From: Tubulanus polymorphus
Lineage: Eukaryota > Nemertea > Palaeonemertea > Tubulaniformes > Tubulanidae
Length of the DNA: 64,000 nucleotides
Assembly: GCF_964204645.1 (NCBI RefSeq)
Contig: NC_134035.1
Span: 2,926,001 to 2,990,000, forward strand
Reading direction: 5' to 3'
The notes beneath the pieces were generated by a model. That model searched no databases and was not told the DNA's origin. It saw only the letters and a program-made list of their open reading frames with translations. Shown piece by piece: positions 1-12,639 of this stretch (position 1 is the first letter of the stretch; each line of letters opens with the position of its first letter). Both the position numbers and the translations under genes were made by a program.

Positions 1-64
1 TTTTTTGGGGTGCTGATTACGAATATGAGGTTAGATCATCTCATTATCATCTTATCTTATCTAA

Positions 65-242
65 AACCGGCTTTGATGTATTGTAAATAGTTAATGTATA
101 TATTTTGTAAACTTTTTCATTCTCTAAATTTTAATCACTTCAGAGTTGTTATGTAAATATTTGTATATACATGTGAAATAGTTTTCCTCCATATACCATG
201 GAAATGGTTGGAGTGTAAATAAAATCGTAATCGTAATTGTAA
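65..242 (+). mobile_element. 3' tail of a LINE-like retroelement, copy 1
   Basis: This stretch matches 56,372-56,756 almost throughout. Shared landmarks are an opening ACCGGCTT, the segment TTTTCCTCCATATACCATGG, and an ending in AAATAAA followed by a (CGTAAT)n run. A microsatellite tail of this kind is typical of some non-LTR retrotransposon 3' ends. No reverse transcriptase is present. A more decayed relative, sharing the 'ATCCCTCCAGTAGTGTATAG' stretch and an ACCATGTAAATGG segment, follows at about 405-610. Confidence 0.6.
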
Positions 243-2770
243 TCTTTCGTTAGACTTTCAAACCTTCATTTACGCAGAAATGAATTTCCAAAAATGGCCT
301 ATATTTTTGGGGATTTATTACATTGTCTCTCTGATTGTGACCAATTCTTGCTAAACTTGCGAAAACATTCCAAATTTAGACACATTACTTAGAGCTTCAA
401 ATTTCCACTCGGCAAAATTGATCCAAGATGGTTTAGATATCGTCATACATGCATATGTATAGATCCCTCCAGTAGTGTATAGTAAAGTATCTGTATATTT
501 TGTCAATAACTTTCATGTCACCGATGTTTTCAAAATGTTTTTATTTCTATCTCGATTAACAAAATTATTTTTCCCCATTTACCATGTAAATGGTAGGCGA
601 GTAATGGAATTATCTTGGCGATCTGGTTTTAACTACTCTTCTGTTCAAAATGGTTTTAGCATTATATTTTTTTTTCACTTTAAACATTTCAACCAGTTCA
701 CCATAGATCAACAAGGGAGAGGAAATTCAGAATAAGCTCTATAGAGAAGGGAGGTGCTTGGGGTCTATATCCCGAAGTGCTGGAGTTACATCTTCTTTCT
801 TCACTTTTCCAAGATAAAACCAACGAAAAAAAAGAAATTCATGGGGTTGGATCATTCATAGCTATTGGCTTTTATCCTCTTTCATTCATTTTTTACCTTC
901 TGCTGTTCACAAATAAAATCCTGTTTTGAGAACAAAAATCCAAATGAACAAACAACAAATATCAAACAATCATAAAAGGTCATGTTTTTCCAAATGAATT
1001 TAAACATATAAATACATCTCTATCTACATTTTTAGAACACACATGTTTATATGTAATCGTGTTCAAAATTATATACACTCTAACTCTTTAATGAAAATGA
1101 AAACATACAAAGTTTACATGACTTAATTAGACTTTGCCTGTTTAACATATCATAAAAATGAGATCATATGAAATCGCAAGTAGCTATTTATTATCACTGC
1201 TAGTTTCTATTTAATAGATTGAATATATAACCCGAGTAACCATCATCAGTATCAGTGAAAATCACAAAATACTGATAAAATCTTCCAACAAAATCACCCT
1301 CACGATTTTTATAAGTTTTATCTTTGTAACCTAGACAAACCTGGACTGTGAAAAACTGGAATGTTTCACAATCACAAAAACACAATCATAATATTTCAAC
1401 ATCAAGCCACTAGAAAAACAGGAATGTTTCAGAATCATCAAATTTTTCCCTTTACGGTTTTAATATTAATATAACTGTATTCATTATACAACAGTTTATC
1501 AAGATCTTTCTGTACCACAAGAAAAATCACACAAAATTCATCGTATATTTCCACATCAAATACTTCTATTTTATTGCTTGAACAACCTGAGTAATTATAT
1601 ATCAGCACATATATATATATATAGATATATGAAAATATCTAGTGGCACGGAATGCAATTCACAAAATAGTAACATTTTTCAACAAAATCACCTCACTGTT
1701 CTATATCTTATTCTTGTAACCTAAACCATATTCCTATGCGGACTTTCGTAACCTGACCTTGAAACCTTAACTGAGGAAAATTCTTACATCAAGAAAAACG
1801 GGAATGTTTCATAATCACAAAAATCATCATAGTACTTCCGCATTTAAATCTATTTATGCCACACCACTGGAAAAACAGGAATATTTCAAAATCATCAGAT
1901 TTCTTCCTTCATGGTTTAACACTGTTTAACACAGTATCTAAATCTATTTGTTTCACAAAAATGTTTCCTATATTTTCACGCACAACAGTTTATCAAAATC
2001 TGTATCAAAATTTCTTTCAATGATTATTCCATTTCTTCATTTTACAGTTTTAATCGTATATCACTGTGTTTATCATAATTTTTGTCAACTCTTTTCTTAC
2101 AGCTACAAAACATTTTTCGACCAACACAAACTTCACACAAGTAATTCATAATCTCCTTTTCAATGAAATATCTATACCATAGATTTCTATAGTCTATTCA
2201 AAATTTCTATTACTCTATCTAGGTTTCTTCATTTTTCAGCAGTTTTTCACCGATCGACTCAAGAATTAAAGTCAATCAACTTCGATCAAACATTAAAGAT
2301 TATTTGATAGATATTCAACCACACTAAAACAACATGAAACGCTTTAAATCAATCTCTTGAATAGAATCGTATTCATAATTCGACAATTCAGTTTTTTTTC
2401 AGTTATTCACTTATCAATCAATACTAACCTTTTCTATGTCCAGTTCATCATAATAAATATTCTAACTTCTAAAATTTACTGATTTACAATTCAATTATTC
2501 ACCAAATATCCTAACAATCTCTAAACTCAAATTATTGACAGATCAACAGTTCAGTAATTCATCTACGTTTGTCTAAATCCTATTTCAGTGACTTATCAAA
2601 TATCACATATAAACCTGCACTAAATTATTCTAAACTTGACTCAACTGTTAACTACCCGGTATTCGATCTATGTTTGTATTATTCAAATCTGTTAATTCAA
2701 CTGCTTCTTCACAATATTCTTTTCTAATTGTCTAAGATATTTATGCCTTATTTTCTTAGAAATTTTCTTT
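243..2770. other. AT-rich non-coding stretch
   Basis: No convincing gene is seen on either strand. Open frames of 60-86 codons here have AT-driven composition and no splice context. About 1,345-1,460 and 1,790-1,915 are diverged direct repeats of each other; both contain GGAATGTTTCA, AATCACAAAAA and CATCA[AG]ATTT landmarks. A short TA run lies near 1,608-1,630. Confidence 0.5.
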
Positions 2771-2774
2771 TCTT

Positions 2775-3100
2775 TTCTTACAATAATATATCTTTTCCTT
2801 TCTTACAATAATATATCTTTTCTTTTCTTACAATAATATATCTTTTCCTTTCTTACAATAATATATCTTTTCTTTTCTTACAATAATATATCTTTTCTTT
2901 TCTTACAATATATTTTTTCTTTTCTTACAATAATATATTTTTTCCTTTCTTACAATAATATATTTTTTCCTTTCTTACAATAATATATTTTTTTCCTTTC
3001 TTACAATAATATATCTTTTCCTTTCTTACAATAATATATTTTTCTTTTCTTACAATAATAATATATTTTTTCTTTTCTTTCAATAATATATTTTTTCGAT
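2775..3100. repeat. 25-bp minisatellite
   Basis: About 13 units carry the core CTTACAATAATATAT followed by a pyrimidine run (CTTTTCCTTT or similar). Units differ by T-run length and C/T changes. The minus strand gives a lysine/tyrosine open frame only because the unit is stop-poor; I do not call it coding. Confidence 0.85.
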
Positions 3101-3239
3101 AATTCAAGCTATAATGTAATCTTTTAGGTTTCTCAAAATATGTTTTATGTTTAACATATCTCTCTTTATGTTTCCTACAATTTATTTTCTAATTATCTAA
3201 AATATCAATCCAAGTTTTTTTTTTCGAATACAAATATTT

Positions 3240-3560
3240 TTCAACCACTAAAATCCTGTAGTCGTCGTTGCTGAAGTTGTCGTCATCGTCGATGAAGCGT
3301 TTACGAATTTTAAAACGAGTCTAATTACGCGAAGTAACCAAACGTAGTAACGAACGAACGAACGAACGAGGCGATTCAGCTCCTTTAACTCCTTCCACTA
3401 CCCGATTACACAACGTACACTTTCAACCAAATTTTTCTTTCTGGAAAATATCTCGAGATCGCAAGCGAGAAGGAACGCTTGCGAGTAATTTGTGCACTGG
3501 AACGTTTGTGATTCGACCTGTTTCGTTATTACTCGCGATCGTGACGTATTGGACTATATA
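3240..3560 (+). repeat. Satellite spacer block (copy of 8,480-8,747 and 11,019-11,282)
   Basis: The sequence from the GATGAAGCGTTTACGAATTT motif to GTGACGTATTGGACTATATAC recurs before the 29-bp arrays at 8.7 and 11.3 kb. Here the 29-bp array is missing after it. Instead come three tandem units of about 23-26 bp with the core GACAGATAGCGGGTTACTGG (3,570-3,645). An (ACGA)n slippage run at 3,352-3,369 distinguishes this copy. Confidence 0.75.
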
Positions 3561-4157
3561 CTACAGCCCTATGACAGATAGCGGGTTACTGGATCAACGA
3601 CAGATAGCGGGTTACTGGATCCATGACAGATAGCAGGTAACTTGATCCTTGGTGTCTCAACTCAGTTCGTCTCGTTTCTTTGTTACTGATGAACATGACG
3701 TATTGTATCATATAAGCCTTTTCGCTGTGGGTATCATTCAACTTTCATACTCGATATCGCATTGTATGAGACGGTCCCGTAAGACTGGATAGCATAGCAG
3801 GTGACTCTCACGCATTTATATCAGATAGTCTCTTGACTGATAACAGCAAACCTGATGTTTCGATAGATCGAATTGTTTCCATGTTACTTTACATCGCAAG
3901 ATTGATGTTTTGTAATCACATTGGTTTGGTACATTTTTTTCTGAATGCGATTTTTCACACTGTTCGGCACATCCTGCTTTACAGTTCATATCATAACAGC
4001 AGCAAATTGTAGAAACTGAAAAACAACAAAATAATCAAAATATAAATATAGATTTCAATTCAATCAAAATGTTACAAATCTATAAAGTAATTCGAATACA
4101 AGGAATTATGAGAAAGAAATATTTACCTGATTTGCTTGAGTTGTTTGTCCAGTTGAT

Positions 4158-4524
4158 GGAACTGATAGCGATACCGTCCACGAGACGCAACTGATAGCGA
4201 TACCGTCCACGAGACGCAACTGATAGCGATACTGTCCACGAGACGCAACTGATAGCGATACCGTCCACGAGACGCAACTGATAGCGATACCGTCCACGAG
4301 ACGCAACTGATAGCGATACCGTCCACGAGACGCAACTGATAGCGATACTGTCCACGAGACGCAACTGATAGCGATACTGTCCACGAGACGCAACTGAAAG
4401 CGATACCGTCCACGAGATGCAACTGATAGCGATACTGTCCACGAGATGCAACTGATAGCGATACCGTCCACGAGATGCAACTGATAGCGATACTGTCCAC
4501 GAGATGCAACTGATAGCAATATAG
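4158..4524 (-). repeat. 29-bp satellite array 1
   Basis: About 12-13 units, core ACTGATAGCGATACCGTCC, period 29 bp. On the minus strand the unit has no stop in any frame, so three overlapping open frames run through it. One starts at 4,552 with MNKSDQSKS and is 148 codons long (4,106-4,552). The minus strand leaves the array through CAACTCAAGCAAATCAG followed by GTAAAT, which looks like a splice donor. Whether it is transcribed is unknown. Confidence 0.9.
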
Positions 4525-4890
4525 TGGATTTTGATTGATCAGATTTGTTCACACTGTACGACGTTGTTTTTGCGAAGCAGTGTTTTCCGGTTCATAGTAA
4601 CAACAGCAAATTGGAGAAACTGAAATGATAAAACAAAATATAAATACAGATTTCAAACACATCAAAATATTACACAAAACTACAAATTTTAAAGTGAGAA
4701 GTGATGAGAAAGATAATTACCTGATTTGCTTGAGTTGTTTGCCCAGTTGACCGTTGAATGTTGGTGGAGTAATAAGACTGAATGACTCCAAGATAGAGTT
4801 GCCATTAGATCTGACCATTGAGTCGACATTTAGCCGAGAGTAGCGTTGACCGCAGTTTGAGTTGACAGTACTGAGTTGATCGCAGGGTTA
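4525..4890 (-). repeat. Satellite spacer between 29-bp and 72-bp arrays, copy 1
   Basis: It matches 7,714-8,086, 10,253-10,625 and 11,979-12,352. It contains the MNKSDQSKS start region of the minus-strand frame and a second CAAGCAAATCAG/GTAATTATC donor-like junction (about 4,719-4,730). Confidence 0.8.
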
Positions 4891-5100
4891 GATGACCACC
4901 GCGCGTTGACGGTAAATGATAGCAGTGCCAGTCGATTGCGCGGTGAGTTGACATTAGGTTCAGTTGACCACCGCGCGTTGACGGTAAATTATAGCGGAGC
5001 GAGTCGATCGTGCGGTGAGTTGACAGTAGATTCAGTTGACCACCGCGCGTTGACGGTAAATGATAGCAGAGCGAATCAATCGATAGCACGGAGTTGATCA
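4891..5100. repeat. 72-bp satellite array 1
   Basis: About three units with the core ACCACCGCGCGTTGACGGTA and period 72 bp. Each unit has arms CACCGCGCG and CGCGCGGTG (or variants) that could pair across a loop of about 36 nt. Open frames exist on both strands: plus 'DHRALTVNDS' repeats, minus 'YHLPSTRGG' repeats. This is the most diverged of the four arrays. Confidence 0.85.
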
Positions 5101-5104
5101 CTGA

Positions 5105-6890
5105 CATTAGATCTTACCGGTTTTGAGTAAGTTGACCACTGAACGTGTGGTCATAGAGTGGATGTTGTATCAGGAGTTAACGGAGCCAATTAGTTGTTAC
5201 TATGGTTACTATTGTTGTCCATCGTTGCCATTCCCGTTGTTGTCGTCATCGTCATTGTTGATTTACAATATATATTTTTTTTTCTTACATGATTTTTTTT
5301 CTTTCATTACACAAACGTTTTTTTTCCCTTGTTCGAACCCGAGTCGACTGAAATGTCGAACAATAAATAATCGTATCACATCGAGATTTTTCATAATTGA
5401 TTTTGATGAAGTCACATGAGACTTGAAATAATGTTTACAGGTTCGGTCCCTGAAGATACACATTATTTCTACTAAACTGAAAAGTGTTAAAGATTTTATC
5501 ATTTCTAAACACTTCGGGTTCTTTTGAACCGAGCATCAAATGCAAAACATGGAAACTAAAACATACATGATTCCATGAATAAGAAACTCCGTTTAGGATT
5601 TTACTTTGATGACAATAAATTTCACAAAAACTTCCCAACAAATTTTCCAAAGTTGAGAAGTTCGATATCAGGTTCAGTTTATGAAGTTATGAATAAGACA
5701 ACTTCATAACTGTTGTAGTTTTCGCTGAAAATGAAAGTATTTGATACCAAAAATAGCAGATTTTGATATCACACAAAACTTGGTAATTTTATAGTGACAG
5801 GTTCGGTCCCTGTAAGCCGAGAAATGTTAGAGATTTCTCCTTAAAAATTTTGTACTTGTTCAAAACCAGCATCGAATACAAAACATGGAAACTAAAAAGA
5901 AATTCCAACAGGAAAATCCTTTCAGTTTCAATAATTTGATGACGATAACTGTAAGAAAAACGAATGCCAAATTTCAGAAGTTCAATATCAGGTCCAGATC
6001 ATGAAAATCTATGAATAAGACTTAACTGATACTGTAGTCGTTTTTTTGCTAAAAATGAAAGTAATTTGACGTCAAAAAATGGCAATTTAATCAAAAATGA
6101 TGAAGAAATTATCCAGATTTAGAGAGCATTTTGACTGTTGCTCAACGTTGTTTAAAGTTCACCATCTGGCTCATTGGTAAGAGTAAACCAGATATAATAA
6201 TCTGTGCAGTTTCAGGTTCGATTCCTGATGACAATTTCTGAAATTCGAAAAATTTCACAAAGTGTTTCCAACGTAGACACGAGATCTTATTCACGTGTTT
6301 CACTTGAGCTTTTCATTTCAATAAAAATAGGATTCTATTCAGGTAAAATTCCCGAATAATGAATGCCTCAAAATAATTTGGTCGTTTTTCAAAAGGCAAT
6401 TCATTGGAAATCATAGAAGTTTCCTTTGTTAAGTTCAGCTTCGTGAGTTCGAAGACTCAAATCATCAAATCAATCAACTAGAATTAGTAATTAGTACATT
6501 GCTTACGCATGATTTAACTTTTTGTGTTAAATCTGAACTCAGAACCCTATAGAACTGCGTCCTGCCGTTTAGTAATACATCATTATCATCGAGAATGATT
6601 TATCCATTTACAGGTTCAAATCCTGTTGGCAAGAAAATTGAATTAGGCAAATAACTGAGATTCCTTATTTAAATTCTGAAGGAAATAATAGTTTCACGGA
6701 TCATGGATCAATTTGGTCTCGATTTCAAAGATTTGATAGACAATTTGATATTTCAATATGGAACATTTGATCTCAATTTCATAGGATTGAGACGCACATT
6801 TGATCATTTTGGTCTCAATTTCACAGATTTGATATCCAAAATTCTTTGAGTATCAATTTCTCTTGAGTATCGACTTTGCGCTTCGACTGT
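5105..6890 (+). other. Unique-looking region with tRNA T-arm-like hairpins
   Basis: No gene is seen. Four places carry a 4-5-bp stem with a 7-nt loop like a tRNA T-arm / B box: 5,437-5,453 (CAGG TTCGGTC CCTG), 5,797-5,813, 6,212-6,227 and 6,610-6,626. The third is preceded at 6,170-6,188 by TGGCTCATTGGTAAGAG, which resembles an A box. These look like decayed tRNA-derived SINE heads, not functional tRNAs; no acceptor stem is seen. From 6,890 on, the sequence copies 3,960-4,157. Confidence 0.4.
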
Positions 6891-7065
6891 CCCATATCAT
6901 AACAGCAGCAAATTGTAGAAACTGAAAAACAACAAAATAATCAAAACATAAATATAGATTTCAATCCAATCAAAATGTTACAAATCTATAAAGTAATTCG
7001 AATACAAGGAATTATGAGAAAGAAATATTTACCTGATTTGCTTGAGTTGTTTGTCCAGTTGATGG

Positions 7066-7713
7066 AACTGATAGCGATACCGTCCACGAGACGCAACTGA
7101 TAGCGATACCGTCCACGAGACGCAACTGATAGCGATACCGTCCACGAGACGCAACTGATAGCGATACCGTCCACGAGACGCAACTGATAGCGATACCGTC
7201 CACGAGACGCAACTGATAGCGATACCGTCCACGAGACGCAACTGATAGCGATACCGTCCACGAGACGTAACTGATAGCGATACCGTCCACGAGACGTAAC
7301 TGATAGCGATACCGTCCACGAGACGTAACTGATAGCGATACCGTCCACGAGACGCAACTGATAGCGATACCGTCCACGAGACGTAACTGATAGCGATACC
7401 GTCCACGAGACGCAACTGATAGCGATACCGTCCACGAGACGCAACTGATAGCGATACCGTCCACGAGACGCAACTGATAGCGATACCGTCCACGAGACGC
7501 AACTGATAGCGATACCGTCCACGAGACGCAACTGATAGCGATACCGTCCACGAGACGCAACTGATAGCGATACCGTCCACGAGACGCAACTGATAGCGAT
7601 ACCGTCCACGAGACGCAACTGATAGCGATACTGTCCACGAGATGGAACTGATTGCGATACCGTCCACGAGACGCAACTGATAGCGATACCGTCCACGAGA
7701 TGCAACTGATAGC
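7066..7713 (-). repeat. 29-bp satellite array 2
   Basis: About 22 units, very homogeneous. Some units carry ACGTAACTG in place of ACGCAACTG. The minus-strand frame starting MNKSDQSKS spans 7,029-7,748 (239 codons), and two other frames are also open. The flanks equal those of array 1 (donor-like CAAATCAG/GTAAAT at about 7,024-7,040). Confidence 0.92.
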
Positions 7714-8086
7714 AATATAATGGATTTTGATTGATCAGATTTGTTCACACTGTACGACGTTGTTTTTGCGAAGCAGTGTTTTCCGGTTCATTGTAACAAC
7801 AGCAAATTGGAGAAACTGAAATGATAAAACAAAATATAAATACAGATTTCAAACACATCAAAATATTACACAAAACTACAAATTTTAAAGTGAGAAGTGA
7901 TGAGAAAGATAATTACCTGATTTGCTTGAGTTGTTTGCCCAGTTGACCGTTGAATGTTGGTGGAGTAATAAGACTGAATGACTCCAAGATAGAGTTGACA
8001 TTAGATCTGACCATTGAGTCGACATTTAGCCGAGAGTAGCGTTGACCGCAGTTTGAGTTGACAGTACTGAGTTGATCGCAGGGTTA

Positions 8087-8425
8087 GATGACCACCGCGC
8101 GTTGACGGTAAATGATAGCAGTGCCAGTCGATCGCGTGGTGAGTTGACAGTAGATTCAGTTGACCACCGCGCGTTGACGGTAAATGATAGCAGAGCCAGT
8201 TTATCACGCGGTGAGTTGACATTAGGTTCAGTTGACCACCGCGCGTTGACGGTAAATGATAGCAGAGCCAGTTTATCACGCGGTGAGTTGACATTAGGTT
8301 CAGTTGACCACCGCGCGTTGACGGTAAATGATAGCAGTGCCAGTTTATCACGCGGTGAGTTGACATTAGGTTCAGTTGACCACCGCGCGTTGACGGTAAA
8401 TGATAGCAGTGCCAGTCGATCGCTA
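8087..8425. repeat. 72-bp satellite array 2
   Basis: About 4.7 units with exact 72-bp spacing (for example GTTGACCACC at 8,159 and 8,231). It is open on both strands (119 codons plus, 151 minus). It ends in CGATCGCTACTTTAATCAAAACG, then an (ACGTAA)n stretch and spacer. Confidence 0.9.
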
Positions 8426-8747
8426 CTTTAATCAAAACGTAAACGTAAACGATCATAAGCGGAATATCGCGATGGTGATGAAGCGTTTACGAATTTTAAA
8501 ACCAGTCTAATTACGCGAAGTAACCAAACGTAGTAACGAACAAACGAGGCGATTCAGCTCCTTTAACTCCTTCCACTACCCGATTACACAACGTACACTT
8601 TCAACCAAATTTTTCTTTCTGGAAAATATCTCGAGATCGCAAGCGAGAAGGAACGCTAGCGAGTAATTTGTGCACTGGAACGTTTGTGATTCGACCTGTT
8701 TCGTTATTACTCGCGATCGTGACGTATTGGACTATATACGCTAAAAT

Positions 8748-10252
8748 ACCGTCCACGAGACGCAACTGATAGTGATACTGTCCACGAGATGGAACTGATA
8801 GCGATACCGTCCACGAGACGCAACTGATAGCGATACCGTCCACGAGACGCAACTGATAGCAATACTGTCCACGAGACGCAACTGATAGCGATACCGTCCA
8901 CGAGACGCAACTGATAGCGATACCGTCCACGAGACGCAACTGATAGCGATACCGTCCACGAGACGCAACTGATAGCGATACTGTCCACGAGATGGAACTG
9001 ATAGCGATACCGTCCACGAGACGCAACTGATAGCGATACTGTCCTCGAGACGAAACTGATAGCAATACTGTCCACGAGATGGAACTGATAGCGATACCAT
9101 CCACGAGACGCAACTGAACGCGATACCGTCCACGAGACGCAACTGATGGCGATACCGTCCACGAGATGCAACTGATAGCGATACCGTCCACGAGACGCAA
9201 CTGATAGCGATACCGTCCACGAGACGCAACTGATAGCGATACCGTCCACGAGACGCAACTGATAGCGATACCGTCCACGAGACGCAACTGATAGCGATAC
9301 CGTCCACGAGACGCAACTGAACGCGATACCGTCCACGAGACGCAACTGATAGCGATACCGTCCACGAGATGCAACTGATAGCGATACTGTCCACGAGACG
9401 CAACTGATAGCGATACCGTCCACGAGACGCAACTGATAGCGATACCGTCCACGAGACGCAACTGATAGCGATACCGTCCACGAGATGCAACTGATAGCGA
9501 TACTGTCCACGAGACGCAACTGATAGCAATACTGTCCACGAGACGAAACTGATAGCAATACTGTCCACGAGATGGAACTGATAGCGATACCGTCCACTAG
9601 ACGCAACTGAACGCGATACCGTCCACGAGACGCAACTGATAGCAATACTGTCCTCGAGACGAAACTGATAGCAATACTGTCCACGAGATGGAACTGATAG
9701 CGATACCATCCACGAGACGCAACTGAACGCGATACCGTCCACGAGACGCAACTGATGGCGATACCGTCCACGAGATGCAACTGATAGCGATACTGTCCAC
9801 GAGACGCAACTGATAGCGATACCGTCCACGAGACGCAACTGATAGCGATACCGTCCACGAGACGCAACTGATAGCGATACCGTCCACGAGACGCAACTGA
9901 TAGCGATACCGTCCACGAGACGCAACTGAACGCGATACCGTCCACGAGACGCAACTGATAGCGATACCGTCCACGAGATGCAACTGATAGCGATACTGTC
10001 CACGAGACGCAACTGATAGCGATACCATCCACGAGACGCAACTGAACGCGATACCGTCCACGAGACGCAACTGATGGCGATACCGTCCACGAGATGCAAC
10101 TGATAGCGATACTGTCCACGAGACGCAACTGATAGCGATACCGTCCACGAGACGCAACTGATAGCGATACTGTCCACGAGATGGAACTGATTGCGATACC
10201 GTCCACGAGACGCAACTGATAGCGATACCGTCCACGAGATGCAACTGATAGC
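8748..10252 (-). repeat. 29-bp satellite array 3 with higher-order structure
   Basis: About 52 units. Variant units (GGAACTG, AACGCG, GATGGCG, CCATCC, AGCAATACTG) recur as blocks. The marker GCGATACCAT lies at 9,091, 9,700 and 10,019, spaced 609 bp (21 units) and 319 bp (11 units), so whole blocks have been copied. The minus-strand frame starting MNKSDQSKS is 526 codons (8,707-10,287), and a second frame is 478 codons. Confidence 0.92.
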
Positions 10253-10625
10253 AATATAATGGATTTTGATTGATCAGATTTGTTCACACTGTACGACGTT
10301 GTTTTTGCGAAGCAGTGTTTTCCGGTTCATTGTAACAACAGCAAATTGGAGAAACTGAAATGATAAAACAAAATATAAATACAGATTTCAAACACATCAA
10401 AATATTACACAAAACTACAAATTTTAAAGTGAGAAGTGATGAGAAAGATAATTACCTGATTTGCTTGAGTTGTTTGCCCAGTTGACCGTTGAATGTTGGT
10501 GGAGTAATAAGACTGAATGACTCCAAGATAGAGTTGACATTAGATCTGACCATTGAGTCGACATTTAGCCGAGAGTAGCGTTGACCGCAGTTTGAGTTGA
10601 CAGTACTGAGTTGATCGCAGGGTTA

Positions 10626-10964
10626 GATGACCACCGCGCGTTGACGGTAAATGATAGCAGTGCCAGTCGATCGCGTGGTGAGTTGACAGTAGATTCAGTT
10701 GACCACCGCGCGTTGACGGTAAATGATAGCAGAGCCAGTTTATCACGCGGTGAGTTGACATTAGGTTCAGTTGTCCACCGCGCGTTGACGGTAAATGATA
10801 GCAGAGCCAGTTTATCACGCGGTGAGTTGACATTAGGTTCAGTTGACCACCGCGCGTTGACGGTAAATGATAGCAGTGCCAGTTTATCACGCGGTGAGTT
10901 GACATTAGGTTCAGTTGACCACCGCGCGTTGACGGTAAATGATAGCAGTGCCAGTCGATCGCTA
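10626..10964. repeat. 72-bp satellite array 3
   Basis: A near-exact copy of the array at 8,087-8,425, with the same number of units and the same unit variants in the same order. Confidence 0.9.
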
Positions 10965-11286
10965 CTTTAATCAAAACGTAAACGTAAACGATCATAAGCG
11001 GAATATCGCGATGGTGATGAAGCGTTTACGAATTTTAAAACCAGTCTAATTACGCGAAGTAACCAAACGTAGTAACGAACAAACGAGGCGATTCAGCTCC
11101 TTTAACTCCTTCCACTACCCGATTACACAACGTACACTTTCAACCAAATTTTTCTTTCTGGAAAATATCTCGAGATCGCAAGCGAGAAGGAACGCTAGCG
11201 AGTAATTTGTGCACTGGAACGTTTGTGATTCGACCTGTTTCGTTATTACTCGCGATCGTGACGTATTGGACTATATACGCTAAAAT

Positions 11287-11978
11287 ACTGTCCTCGAGAC
11301 GAAACTGATAGCGATACTGTCCACGAGATGGAACTGATAGCGATACCGTCCACGAGACGCAACTGAACGCGATACCGTCCACGAGACGCAACTGATGGCG
11401 ATACCGTCCACGAGATGCAACTGATAGCGATACCGTCCACGAGACGCAACTGATAGCGATACCGTCCACGAGACGCAACTGAACGCGACACCGTCCACGA
11501 GACGCAACTGATAGCGATACTGTCCACGAGATGGAACTGATAGCGATACCGTCCACGAGACGCAACTGAACGCGATACCGTCCACGAGACGCAACTGATA
11601 GCGATACCGTCCACGAGACGCAACTGATAGCGATACCGTCCACGAGACGCAACTGATAGCGATACTGTCCACGAGATGGAACTGATAGCGATACTGTCCA
11701 CTAGACGCAACTGAACGCGATACCGTCCACGAGACGCAACTGATAGTGATACTGTCCACGAGATGGAACTGATAGCGATACCGTCCACGAGACGCAACTG
11801 ATAGCGATACCATCCACGAGACGCAACTGATAGCGATACTGTCCACGAGACGCAACTGATAGCGATACTGTCCACGAGACGCAACTGATAGCGATACCGT
11901 CCACGAGATGCAACTGATAGCGATACCGTCCACGAGATGCAACTGATAGCGATACCGTCCACGAGATGCAACTGATAG
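11287..11978 (-). repeat. 29-bp satellite array 4
   Basis: About 24 units with the same variant classes as array 3 (GGAACTG, AACGCG, GATGGCG). The minus-strand frame beginning MNKSDQSKS runs 11,280-12,014 (244 codons). Confidence 0.9.
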
Positions 11979-12352
11979 CAATATAGTGGATTTTGATTGA
12001 TCAGATTTGTTCACACTGTACGACGTTGTTTTTGCGAAGCAGTGTTTTCCGGTTCATAGTAACAACAGCAAATTGGAGAAACTGAAATGATAAAACAAAA
12101 TATAAATACAGATTTCAAACACATCAAAATATTACACAAAACTACAAATTTTAAAGTGAGAAGTGATGAGAAAGATAATTACCTGATTTGCTTGAGTTGT
12201 TTGCCCAGTTGACCGTTGAATGTTGGTGGAGTAATAAGACTGAATGACTCCAAGATAGAGTTGACATTAGATCTGACCATTGAGTCGACATTTAGCCGAG
12301 AGTAGCGTTGACCGCAGTTTGAGTTGACAGTACTGAGTTGATCGCAGGGTTA

Positions 12353-12617
12353 GATGACCACCGCGCGTTGACGGTAAATGATAGCAGAGCCAGTTTATCA
12401 CGCGGTGAGTTGACATTAGGTTCAGTTGACCACCGCGCGTTGACGGTAAATGATAGCAGTGCCAGTCGATCGCGTGGTGAGTTGACAGTAGATTCAGTTG
12501 ACCACCGCGCGTTGACAGTAAATGATAGCAGAGCCAGTTTATCACGCGGTGAGTTGACATTAGGTTCAGTTGACCACCGCGCGTTGACGGTAAATGATAG
12601 CAGAGCCAGTCGATCGC
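12353..12617. repeat. 72-bp satellite array 4
   Basis: About 3.6 units. The order of unit variants differs from arrays 2 and 3. It ends at the CGATCGCTACTTTAATC motif and then loses homology after the ATATCGCGATGGT motif near 12,663. Confidence 0.88.
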
Positions 12618-12639
12618 TACTTTAATCAAAACGTAAACG

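Noticed and set aside
2925-3107. Lysine/tyrosine-rich minus frame over the 25-bp minisatellite
   Set aside because: It exists only because the repeat unit lacks stops; no start context or splice sites.
4158-12617. CRISPR array
   Set aside because: Repeats are head-to-tail without unique spacers, in an animal genome context; these are satellites.
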